A stretch of 8,381 nt of DNA, taken from the NCBI GenBank assembly GCA_021827245.1, contig JAKAWN010000303.1:1-8381 (forward strand). The letters are read 5' to 3'. Within the stretch, counting starts at the first letter, position 1. The number at the start of each line of letters is the position of its first letter. The translations under genes and the position numbers were made by a program. This stretch comes from Acidobacteriota bacterium (GTDB taxonomy: Bacteria > Acidobacteriota > Terriglobia > UBA7540). The notes below the pieces were generated by a model. The model was not told the origin of the DNA. It was given only the letters and a program-made list of their open reading frames with translations, and did no database searches. Of this stretch, positions 1 to 6,160 are shown piece after piece.

Positions 1-1316
1 ACCTCTTGAAGTGAACGCAAGCGCTCTTTTGCCCAGTCCGCTGTAATCGGCTGCGCTTGTGTCCGTAGGTATTCCGTCAGGCTCGATAGTTTTGCGGTAG
101 CAACCTGCGCCAGTTTTTCACGGTCGACCTTGGCATAGATCTGCGTCGACCGTGGCGAGCGGTGACCAAGGTGATCGCCGATTTCTTTAATCGAAAATCC
201 CTCATGCAGGAGGTGGCTGGCACAGGCGTGGCGCAAACTGTGTGGGCCATAGTGTGGTAAGGGACCAATCGCCCCAACGTACCGGGCGACGGTAGAAGAT
301 GCACTTCTGCCCCTCATTGGCCTATGCGGTTTGCGCAGCGTGAGAAAAAGAAAGCGCGAAGAACTTCGAGGCCGTACGTTCTGGAGGTATTTCAGGATAG
401 CGTTTCCCACCTCGGCAGTCAGTGGAAATTCCTGAATCCGCTTGTTCTTCAGCCGTCGGACGCGGAGCTTTTCATTGGCCCAGTCCACGTCATCCAGAGT
501 TAACCCGCAAGCCTCGCTTATTCGCAGACCGTAGACCGCCAGAAGTAGAACGAGTGCACGATCGCGAATATGGCTCGGACGCTCTGTGTTGAGATTGGCA
601 ATCAAACGCTGGACCTGTTCCCAGCTTGGGCCTTCCGGAAGTCCTGCGTTTGAGTAGATGCGTGGACTCTGTATTGTCTCAGCCAATCCCGGCGCGCACC
701 AACCGCGCCGGCTTGCGTAACGGAAGAAGGCGCGTAGGGAGTTACCATACGCTTTGACTGTGGTTTTCTTCCAGCCACGTGCCTTGTTCTGAACAAAATA
801 CGCCGCTAGGATCTGGGGAGACACTTCCTTCAGCGAGATGCCCAATTTTCCAACCCACTCGAAGAAAAGGTTCAGCGCCGACTCGCGACTGGAAATGGTT
901 TGATCCGTATATCCTCTTTCATCACGGAGCTCTTTGAGAAAACCGTCGAGTTCTGGTCTGAACTGGGGATTGCGGCCCGGGTCACACCACTTGCCCAAGA
1001 AACGAAACCATTGCTTAGCCACAAAGATGAACCTTTTCGTTACGTAGTCACGCGACTCGCCTGTGCAACTCGGCGAGCATGTCTTCGCGGCCCAATCTCT
1101 GGCTGCCCGCACGATCTGCTGTTCTGTAATCGGCATTCGTTGCCGTACGTTCACTCGCTCCGCAATCACCAGAAGCAATTTGTTTGTCTGTCGGAGCGTG
1201 TGCCACCCATGGCCGCGTTCGTTAAGGTCACAAAGGAAAGCACGCCGCTCTTCGGCAAAGCGGCCTGTGCTGTAGATCCATACCGCATCACTGCGTTTCA
1301 CTAGTTGGTCAAACAT
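1..1316 (-). CDS. Tyrosine recombinase/integrase, 3' end beyond window
   Basis: Site-specific recombinase of the XerC/D-phage integrase superfamily, which cuts and rejoins DNA through a 3'-phosphotyrosine. Reading leftwards from ATG 1316-1314, the frame stays open for 438 codons to the window edge. The catalytic set is complete: Arg265 in GLRISEACGL, a lysine-rich beta-hairpin around residues 287-293, His359 and Arg362 in HSLRH, His385 in GDHLGH and nucleophile Tyr394 in STQIYAKVD. Residues about 115-215 look like the alpha-helical core-binding domain. A further 110 residues or so precede it, longer than in XerC/D (about 300 residues). AAGGAG (complement of 1325-1330) lies 8 bases before the start, and an in-frame stop lies just upstream. 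With 44 residues already after the tyrosine, the true end is probably near the edge. The gene looks intact. Family assignment is firm; its element and target site are unknown. Confidence 0.93.
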   Translation of the reverse strand, partial: MFDQLVKRSDAVWIYSTGRFAEERRAFLCDLNERGHGWHTLRQTNKLLLVIAERVNVRQRMPITEQQIVRAARDWAAKTCSPSCTGESRDYVTKRFIFVAKQWFRFLGKWCDPGRNPQFRPELDGFLKELRDERGYTDQTISSRESALNLFFEWVGKLGISLKEVSPQILAAYFVQNKARGWKKTTVKAYGNSLRAFFRYASRRGWCAPGLAETIQSPRIYSNAGLPEGPSWEQVQRLIANLNTERPSHIRDRALVLLLAVYGLRISEACGLTLDDVDWANEKLRVRRLKNKRIQEFPLTAEVGNAILKYLQNVRPRSSSRFLFLTLRKPHRPMRGRSASSTVARYVGAIGPLPHYGPHSLRHACASHLLHEGFSIKEIGDHLGHRSPRSTQIYAKVDREKLAQVATAKLSSLTEYLRTQAQPITADWAKERLRSLQE

Positions 1317-1409
1317 TTGGCTGACTCCTTGGAGTGAATTTGAAAATCAGCCAAGTATGCAGGTTATGTGGCCATCATGGCAGGCAGCAAGCTGAAGGGA
1401 GGACAGTTA
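1317..1409. promoter_or_regulatory. Divergent intergenic region of recombinase and helicase
   Basis: The 93 bases between the two divergent starts must hold the promoters of both genes, unless the helicase is transcribed from elsewhere. The helicase ribosome-binding site, AAGGGAGGA at 1395-1403, lies 7 bases before ATG 1410; the recombinase site is CTCCTT (read on the minus strand) at 1325-1330. A weak plus-strand promoter candidate is TTGAAA at 1340-1345 with TTATGT at 1364-1369, 18 bases apart. No convincing minus-strand promoter or operator palindrome is seen. The promoter call is tentative; the ribosome-binding sites are clear. Confidence 0.4.
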
Positions 1410-3761
1410 ATGAAACATGCCAACATAAACGATATCCCAACATATCTGCGGGTGTTTGGCAACGAGCTTGGAGAGCGAATCCTCGAGTCCTTTCCGCCTT
1501 TGCACGGCGCCCAGGATCCGTCTTCGCCGCTGCTCAGGAATCTGCTGCGCAAGCCTTATGCGGCCCAAACCGTCGCCGTTATGGGCGTCGTGCGCCTGCT
1601 CGCCCAGGCTCGTTCGGCCGCAGTCGTGGCGGAGTGTGGCACGGGCAAAACTCTGATTTCGCTCGCCAGCGTCTATGTCGCCGCCAACGGCAAGCCATTT
1701 ACAGCCCTCGCCATGGTGCCACCCCATCTGACCATGAAATGGTGCCGTGAAGCTCTTCTGACAATCCCGCGCTTGCGCGTCTTCCTGATCGATGGCCTGC
1801 GGGACGCGAAGTCGGCCAGCCTAAACGGTATCCACGAGGTCAAGCTTCGTCGCGGTCGCGTTATTCGCGAGGGACTAAAGACCACGCTGACGGACCTACG
1901 GTCGCGCAAGAACTACCGAAGTGCCCGCGCCCGCTGGGATGCGATCTGCCCGTCCCCTGCACTGTTTGTGATCTCGCGCGAGACGGCGAAGCTCGGCTAC
2001 TTCTGGCACCATGCTTACAACATAGCTCAATCGGGACGCTACCAGGGCAGCGTGGTTAATCCCGACACCGGGCAGCCAATCTACAGCGGCGAGAAAGACG
2101 TGCGGGTTCTTTCCTCGGATTTCAAGAAGGTCCGGCTGAGCGAGTGGGTTGGACCTGCGGACGAGGCGGTCGAAGCTGACCTCAAGGCGCGCCGCAAGCT
2201 GTTCAGTGCCCTCTGGCAAGCCGATCGCTCGAAAGTGCGAAGATACGCCCCGATCGAGTTTCTCGGACGCCATCTCAAGGGTTTCTTCGACTTTGCCATC
2301 GCCGACGAGGCGCATGAGCTCAAGGGTGGGGATACCGCACAAGGCAACGCCCTCGGCACGCTCGCCAGCTGTGCCAGGAAGATCCTCATCCTGACCGGCA
2401 CGCTCCTGGGTGGTTATGCCGATGACGTTTTTGAGATTTTGTTCCGCCTCGAACCGGGAAAGATGGTGGAGCATGGGTTTGAACATGGCGAAGGGGTCGG
2501 GCCGTTTATGGAGACCTACGGCCTGCTCGAAACGATTACCACCATCGAGCCGGCTGAGAATGCTTGCTCTGAGGCCAAAGTAACTCGGCGCGTGCGCCGC
2601 CGCCCCGGTGCTTCGCCTCTGCTCTTTGGCGACTTCTTGATGCCGCTGACAGCCTTCCTTTCGCTCGAAGACATCGCCCATGTATTGCCGCCCTACCGGG
2701 AGGAGGTGGTCCGCGTGGAGATGGACGAGGAACTTAAGAGGGCGTACGGCGAGCTTGTAGAGGCGATCAAGAAGGCCCTGCAGGAGCACCGCGGCAACCC
2801 ATCTGTTGTGAGCGTCGGGATGAATGCTCTGTTGCTTTACCCGGACCGGCCGTTCGGCCTGGGCACAGTCTACGGCTCCGAGTTCGATCCCGAGACGCAA
2901 CGCCGCGAACGTTTTGTGATCGCGGAACCAACAGATCTGGATGAGGGCGTGCTCTATGCGAAGGAGCGGCGGCTGGTTGAGGAAATCAAATCGAGCCTAA
3001 ACCGCGGCCGCAACGTTCACGTATTTGCGGTTTATACCCGGACTCGAGACGTGACCCGGCGGCTCGAACGCATCCTCCAGCGAGAGGGAATCCGCGTCGC
3101 CGTCCTCACCAGTGACGTGAAGCCCGAGTTGCGGGAGGCTTGGTACGAGCGGCAGTCACGCCAAGGCGTTCAAGTCGTAATCGCGCACCCGAAGCTCGTG
3201 AGTCTAGGGCTTGATCTCCTCGATTACCCGGACCTGATTTTCTGGGAGACGGGCTACTCGCTCTATACACTTCGCCAGGCGAGCCGCCGCTCGTGGCGCA
3301 TTGGCCAAACCGAGGAGGTTACGGTCAAGTACTTCGCTTATGCGAAAACGGCTCAAGAGGCTTGCCTGCGGCTGATGGGGCGAAAGCTTTTAGTCGCGCT
3401 GGCTATAGAGGGGAAGTTTTCGACAGAAGGGTTGCAGGCGGTCGGCGAGGACGACGACCTACTCATGGCGATGGCGCGCGAGTTGGTCACCGAAAAGGGT
3501 ATCGGCGAGAGCGCTGACCTCGTCTGGCGAGAAATTCAGCAGCAGAACGCGGCGTTCGTGCATGTGCTACCCGAGAGAGTTGAAACTGAACACGAGGTGC
3601 CTATGGAAGCAGTTGTTCTTCCCCATGCGCCCCTGTCCTCGGCCGCCGATCAGTTGCTCTTGTTTGGCGCTTCATTGGCCGCTGCCTCAGGCCGCAAGCG
3701 TGCCGCGTGCCGGCCAGCTCCCGCTGTCTTGCCTGGCAACAAGCAGCTCGGTCTGTTTTGA
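1410..3761 (+). CDS. SNF2-like superfamily 2 helicase/translocase
   Basis: Predicted ATP-driven DNA translocase of 783 residues. Visible motifs in order: motif I ECGTGKT (75-81, Lys80), motif Ia-like PPHLTMKW (104-111), motif II DEAH (299-302), motif III LTGT (328-331), a second RecA-like domain from about 535 (VHVFAVYTRTRD), motif V-like SLGLDLLDYPD (598-608) and motif VI QASRRSWRIGQ (623-633). The last, with its R-x-G-Q ending, is typical of SNF2-type proteins. About 190 residues separate motifs Ia and II, so there is a large insertion. The C-terminal tail contains QLLLF (748-752) and ends in QLGLF (779-783), both resembling bacterial sliding-clamp-binding motifs. I chose ATG 1410 because of the strong ribosome-binding site at 1395-1403; an in-frame GTG at 1368 would add 14 residues but has no such site. 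The divergent recombinase suggests a mobile-element or defence role, which is inference. No nuclease domain was recognised. Confidence 0.9.
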   Translation: MKHANINDIPTYLRVFGNELGERILESFPPLHGAQDPSSPLLRNLLRKPYAAQTVAVMGVVRLLAQARSAAVVAECGTGKTLISLASVYVAANGKPFTALAMVPPHLTMKWCREALLTIPRLRVFLIDGLRDAKSASLNGIHEVKLRRGRVIREGLKTTLTDLRSRKNYRSARARWDAICPSPALFVISRETAKLGYFWHHAYNIAQSGRYQGSVVNPDTGQPIYSGEKDVRVLSSDFKKVRLSEWVGPADEAVEADLKARRKLFSALWQADRSKVRRYAPIEFLGRHLKGFFDFAIADEAHELKGGDTAQGNALGTLASCARKILILTGTLLGGYADDVFEILFRLEPGKMVEHGFEHGEGVGPFMETYGLLETITTIEPAENACSEAKVTRRVRRRPGASPLLFGDFLMPLTAFLSLEDIAHVLPPYREEVVRVEMDEELKRAYGELVEAIKKALQEHRGNPSVVSVGMNALLLYPDRPFGLGTVYGSEFDPETQRRERFVIAEPTDLDEGVLYAKERRLVEEIKSSLNRGRNVHVFAVYTRTRDVTRRLERILQREGIRVAVLTSDVKPELREAWYERQSRQGVQVVIAHPKLVSLGLDLLDYPDLIFWETGYSLYTLRQASRRSWRIGQTEEVTVKYFAYAKTAQEACLRLMGRKLLVALAIEGKFSTEGLQAVGEDDDLLMAMARELVTEKGIGESADLVWREIQQQNAAFVHVLPERVETEHEVPMEAVVLPHAPLSSAADQLLLFGASLAAASGRKRAACRPAPAVLPGNKQLGLF

Positions 3762-3763
3762 AT

Positions 3764-3771
3764 CAAGGAGG
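3764..3771 (+). promoter_or_regulatory. Orphan Shine-Dalgarno-like sequence
   Basis: A near-perfect ribosome-binding sequence, CAAGGAGG(T), begins three bases after the helicase stop codon. No ATG, GTG or TTG follows at a usable distance; the next bases are CGCGAACGAAAAAGAAGG. Inference: a downstream gene of the same operon once began here and its start was lost, with the ATPase remnant ending at 4082 as a possible leftover of that gene. A chance purine-rich run is also possible. Confidence 0.35.
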
Positions 3772-3855
3772 TCGCGAACGAAAAAGAAGGGGTAATTAGT
3801 CATTGGCCGGCACGACGTGGACGTCGGTATGGTACTTGCTGTGATCCGAGAGCAG

Positions 3856-3901
3856 CAGTTGCGGCCGCAACTGTGGAGGTCCGGCGATCCCACGGGGATC
3901 G
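3856..3901. repeat. Perfect 18-bp palindrome plus adjacent inverted repeat
   Basis: CAGTTGCGGCCGCAACTG at 3856-3873 is a perfect 18-base palindrome. Eleven bases later, CGATCCC (3885-3891) and GGGATCG (3895-3901) form a 7-base inverted repeat around a 3-base loop. No T-run follows, so this is not an intrinsic terminator. The pair sits between the helicase end and the recognisable part of the ATPase remnant, about where a deletion junction would be expected. It could be a protein-binding or recombination site, or chance; function unknown. Confidence 0.5.
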
Positions 3902-4082
3902 GGACGCAACGAACGCCAAGGAGGAAGTGGGAATAATACAGCGGGCGATGAAGCTGGACGGGTACCATCAAGTGATCTTCATTTGCCATACGCCACTTGT
4001 TTGGGATCTGGCCGACTGCATCGTGTCAGTGGGTAAAGGACGAGTACACATGGACAGCCGAGGAGTGGTGGCTGCCGTGTGA
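3873..4082 (+). pseudogene. C-terminal remnant of SMC/Rad50-like ABC ATPase
   Basis: The recognisable part starts near 3903 and ends at the TGA at 4080-4082. It reads DATNAKEEVGIIQRAM and then HQVIFICHTPLVWDLAD, followed by CIVSVGKGRV. This has the order of an ABC-type ATPase C-terminus: a D-loop-like segment, a beta strand ending in a switch (H-loop) histidine (FICH, His39 counting from GTG 3873), then a short strand and the GKGRV turn. Walker A, Q-loop, signature and Walker B are all absent, and the frame is open back to the helicase stop with no plausible start. A truncated fragment is therefore much likelier than a small working gene. The parent was probably a large coiled-coil ATPase of the SbcC/Rad50/DndD type, co-directional with the helicase. 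The assignment rests on about 45 residues. Confidence 0.5.
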
Positions 4083-4139
4083 CACGAAGCCCTTTGGCAC
4101 GGCTGTTCGGCGGAGCGTCCCGAAAAGAGAAAGCCAGGT

Positions 4140-4503
4140 CTAGTTTGGTTTGGACAGCGAACTAATGGCTTGAGCCAGCATATGCTCCAGGCTGCTCGTC
4201 TCCGAGACCGCATCGTCAGGGATGACCGCATAGGACCAAGGCTTGCCGCCCTGCTTCGGATTCGCGGCTTCGCACCGTTTCACAGCCGCCTGCGCTTTGG
4301 CCTTCACATCTGGGTCGTTCAGCTCGTCGCGAGCCTTAATCTCGACCAGGTAGCGGTTAGTTTTGGTTTCGACGATAAAATCGATGTTGTACGTGTCGCC
4401 CTTGTAAAAGATTGGAGTCTTGCGGTGGGTGAATCCACTTCAAAACTTACTCATCATCCTTGTATGATCGCAAGACGTTCCCCAGTGTCTTATATGCCAA
4501 CTG
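4140..4503 (-). pseudogene. C-terminal remnant of type III restriction enzyme-like Res subunit
   Basis: On the minus strand, 99 codons are open from 4439 to the TAG at 4142-4140. The translation has a PD-(D/E)XK nuclease layout: an acidic residue in YNIDFIVET, then YLVEIKARDEL with its E-x-K, followed by KAKAQAAVKRCEAANPKQGG and KPWSYAVIPDD. This matches the C-terminal endonuclease end of type III restriction Res-like helicase-nucleases as I remember them. The reading is broken upstream: a stop (TGA, 4442-4440) closes this frame, while another frame supplies the expected preceding residues VLKWIHP and, beyond a TAA, LAYKTLGNVLRSYKDDE up to about 4503. The helicase part is absent. There is thus at least one frameshift, one nonsense codon and a large truncation. 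It converges on the ATPase remnant 57 bases away. Confidence 0.7.
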
Positions 4504-4946
4504 GCGCCGGACGCATACGACAAACCTGGTCGCAACCGTGCACACATTCGGCACACAAGTCTTCATTGACCATGCTGCAAGACAAACAGAACACTGGCTC
4601 GGCAGCGCACCCATCACTGAGCAGGGGAAGTCAGGGACCATGCCTCGGAGTGCATTTCGAACCCAGGGCGAACAACGAACAGCACGCCGTCCGCTTGGAC
4701 GGTCTGTCTTTGATAGAGGAATCGGTCGAGTTTGGCAAAATACTCATTGATCGCGGTTCAATGTTTACGCGACCTAGCCTCAGGCGTTCCCTTTCACGAT
4801 GACAATCCGGGTTCAAATTCCACCAGAAACCACTTACAATCAGGCATTTAAAGACTTCTAACGATTATTGCAGCAGCCAGAAGGTCACAGCCGTTTGTGG
4901 CAAGGTCCGTGCGCAGCTTTTTTGAAGCGCTGAGCCGAACTCACCA

Positions 4947-4986
4947 GGGATGGCTCCGCCTTACTAAAAGGTGATCCCCCTTTTTT
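4947..4986 (+). terminator. Possible intrinsic terminator upstream of riboswitch operon
   Basis: GGGAT (4947-4951) can pair with ATCCC (4974-4978), enclosing an inner CCTT/AAGG hairpin (4959-4962 with 4968-4971). Two further C residues and TTTTTT (4981-4986) follow. The stem is short and interrupted. TCACC (4941-4945) could instead pair with GGTGA (4970-4974), which competes with it. If real, it would insulate the fluoride-controlled operon from island transcription. Confidence 0.3.
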
Positions 4987-5048
4987 CGAGGTAATATTAA
5001 TTTCGACATAAACCATGATTCCTGAATTCTCAGAGTCCGAAATTTCTA

Positions 5049-5075
5049 TTGCGATGCGTGTCGGGCTATTGTAGA
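5049..5075 (+). promoter_or_regulatory. Weak promoter candidate for riboswitch operon
   Basis: The aptamer starts near 5086, so transcription should begin shortly before it. TGTAGA (5070-5075) is a fair -10 element for a start near 5081-5083. The only -35-like sequence in reach is TTGCGA (5049-5054), with a short 15-base spacer. The position is dictated by the riboswitch more than by match quality. Confidence 0.25.
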
Positions 5076-5085
5076 GTTTCCGTTT

Positions 5086-5143
5086 GCGGTGATGGAGCGC
5101 CACCGTTAAGAGTCCCGGAAGACCGCGACTAATGGCTCCTACC
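5086..5143 (+). promoter_or_regulatory. Fluoride riboswitch (crcB motif) aptamer
   Basis: The RNA matches the compact fluoride aptamer in sequence and fold. Stem P1 is CGGTG (5087-5091) with CACCG (5101-5105), five perfect pairs closing the loop ATGGAGCGC and including the conserved GATGG (5091-5095). A short linker containing TAA follows. The variable hairpin pairs AGTC (5111-5114) with GACT (5127-5130), and CGG (5116-5118) with CCG (5123-5125). The conserved 3' segment AATGGCTCCTACC (5131-5143) ends the aptamer. The diagnostic pseudoknot is present: GGAGC in the P1 loop (5094-5098) pairs with GCTCC (5135-5139). The same 3' strand is the left arm of the terminator just downstream, so aptamer and terminator exclude each other. 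Fluoride binding should stabilise the pseudoknot and allow read-through into the hyfC-like gene. Read by eye, not by covariance search, but sequence, pairing and position agree. Confidence 0.93.
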
Positions 5144-5170
5144 TGTTGGGTAGGGGCCTTTTTTATTTTT
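5134..5170 (+). terminator. Riboswitch expression-platform terminator
   Basis: GGCTCCTACC (5134-5143) pairs with GGTAGGGGCC (5149-5158) over ten base pairs, one of them G-T, around the loop TGTTG. The T-run TTTTTTATTTTT (5159-5170) follows. This is a strong intrinsic terminator placed 10 bases before the first codon of the operon. Its left arm contains the riboswitch pseudoknot strand, so it should form without fluoride and be prevented with it. Confidence 0.92.
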
Positions 5171-5179
5171 GGGGTCAGA

Positions 5180-6130
5180 ATGTTACCTCACATCGTTTAT
5201 AACCTGGTACAGGTGGCCGTCGTGATGGGATTCTCACCTTTGGTGGCTGGAGTCATCAATCGCCTAAAAGAGATGGTGCAGTCAAAGCGGGGGCCGAGTG
5301 TCCTGCAGCCTTACCGGGACATCTGGAAACTCTTTCACAAGGACCAGGTAATTTCCGAGCAGAGTTCGTGGATTTTTCGTTTTACACCCTACGTGGTCTT
5401 CGTTGCGCCAATCTTTGTCACCCTGCTCATCCCGGTACTTACCAACTATCCGCTGTTTCTCGCGTTCATGGGCGATATGCTGGGCGGAGGCTTTGTTCTT
5501 GCGCTGGCCGGCTTTTTTGCAACCCTGGCCGCGGTTGACACTGCCAACCCTTACGGGCCCATGGGAGCCAGCCGGACGCGCCTGGTCGGCTTCCTTGCCG
5601 AGCCTGTGTTCATGATTGTTTTCTTTACCGTCTCTTTTGTAGCAGGATCTACCATTCCGTACATCGTCCAGCAGCAATGGGTGCAGCCATTCTCCAATTT
5701 TTTCGAACCTGCCCACGTCCTGATCATTCTTGCCTTCTTCATTCTGATTCTGGCCGAGGGAGGACGCATTCCCGTGGATAACCCTTCTGGCCACTTTGAG
5801 TTGGCCATGATTGACGAATCGAAGGGTCTCGAGTATTCGGGGCCGGCGGCGGCCCTGATGAAATGGGGCGGAGAAATGAAGCTTTTTGTTCTCATTTGCA
5901 TCTTGCTGAATGTTCTGGTCACACCCTGGGGGCTGGCGCAAACCACGGCTCCCGGCGCCGTTCTGCTGGCGATTCCAGCCGTCTTGCTCAAGATTTTCCT
6001 GTTTGTTCTAGTTTTAGTCATTGTTGAAAGCTCGCTCGCCAAGTTGCGGCTTTTCCGCATCAGCGAATTTCTGGGAGCTGCGTTCATCATCTCTGTCGCG
6101 GCGATGATTAGCTGGCTATTTGCAGTCTGA
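5180..6130 (+). CDS. hyfC: HyfC/HycD/NuoH-like membrane subunit
   Basis: A 316-residue integral membrane protein of the NuoH/HycD/HyfC family, the subunit that joins the membrane arm to the peripheral arm in complex I and group 4 hydrogenase-type complexes. Family signatures: KRGPS (36-40) with LQPYRDIWKLF (42-52), GASRTRLVGFLAEP (129-142), AEGGRIPVDNPSGHFELAM (192-210) and LEYSGP (217-222). Several hydrophobic helices run through the whole length, and the length is close to E. coli HyfC (about 315). An in-frame ATG at 5132 lies inside the conserved riboswitch sequence and would add 16 residues encoded by the terminator. ATG 5180 is the sensible start, with a weak GGGG (5171-5174) before it. 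First gene after the fluoride riboswitch, so expression should depend on fluoride. No hyfB-like gene precedes it. Confidence 0.95.
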   Translation: MLPHIVYNLVQVAVVMGFSPLVAGVINRLKEMVQSKRGPSVLQPYRDIWKLFHKDQVISEQSSWIFRFTPYVVFVAPIFVTLLIPVLTNYPLFLAFMGDMLGGGFVLALAGFFATLAAVDTANPYGPMGASRTRLVGFLAEPVFMIVFFTVSFVAGSTIPYIVQQQWVQPFSNFFEPAHVLIILAFFILILAEGGRIPVDNPSGHFELAMIDESKGLEYSGPAAALMKWGGEMKLFVLICILLNVLVTPWGLAQTTAPGAVLLAIPAVLLKIFLFVLVLVIVESSLAKLRLFRISEFLGAAFIISVAAMISWLFAV

Positions 6131-6160
6131 TCTTCGGAGAAAGGCACGGTAACAGCGGCC

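Larger units (their letters stand above)
4504..5085. other. Non-coding or degenerate stretch, no supported gene
   Basis: Open frames here on either strand lack ribosome-binding sites and recognisable protein motifs. Contents seen: a hairpin CCGTCC-GCTT-GGACGG at 4687-4702 followed by TCTGTCTTT; a minus-strand cysteine-rich open stretch (4490-4630, described in the findings); a possible terminator at 4947-4986; and a more A+T-rich segment at about 4985-5080 that should contain the promoter of the riboswitch operon. The left part is probably debris of the decaying island, the right part the leader of the next operon. Confidence 0.5.

Noticed and set aside
900..1304. Plus-strand open frame of 134 codons
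   Set aside because: It is antisense to the well-supported recombinase and has no recognisable motif.
1896..2900. Long minus-strand open frame of 334 codons inside the helicase gene
   Set aside because: It is a mirror of the helicase coding sequence, with no family motif and no ribosome-binding site; the plus strand carries all helicase motifs.
3803..3890. Minus-strand stretch ending QLLLSDHSKYHTDVHVVPAND before a stop
   Set aside because: It reads like a protein tail, but it runs across the 18-bp palindrome, has no recognisable family and overlaps the plus-strand remnant region; too short to call.
4170..4802. Plus-strand open frame of 210 codons
   Set aside because: Its first half is antisense to the restriction-enzyme remnant and its second half has no recognisable feature or ribosome-binding site.
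4797..4835. tRNA-like GGTTCAAATTCC near 4810
   Set aside because: The sequence resembles a T-loop, but the flanking bases do not form a T-stem, and no anticodon arm or acceptor stem is found.
4885..5103. Minus-strand open frame of 72 codons
   Set aside because: It overlaps the riboswitch P1 on the opposite strand and shows no ribosome-binding site or known motif.
5132..5179. ATG 5132 as start of the hyfC-like gene
   Set aside because: It lies inside the conserved 3' segment of the fluoride aptamer, and the extra 16 residues would be encoded by the terminator hairpin and T-run. ATG 5180 gives the usual family length.
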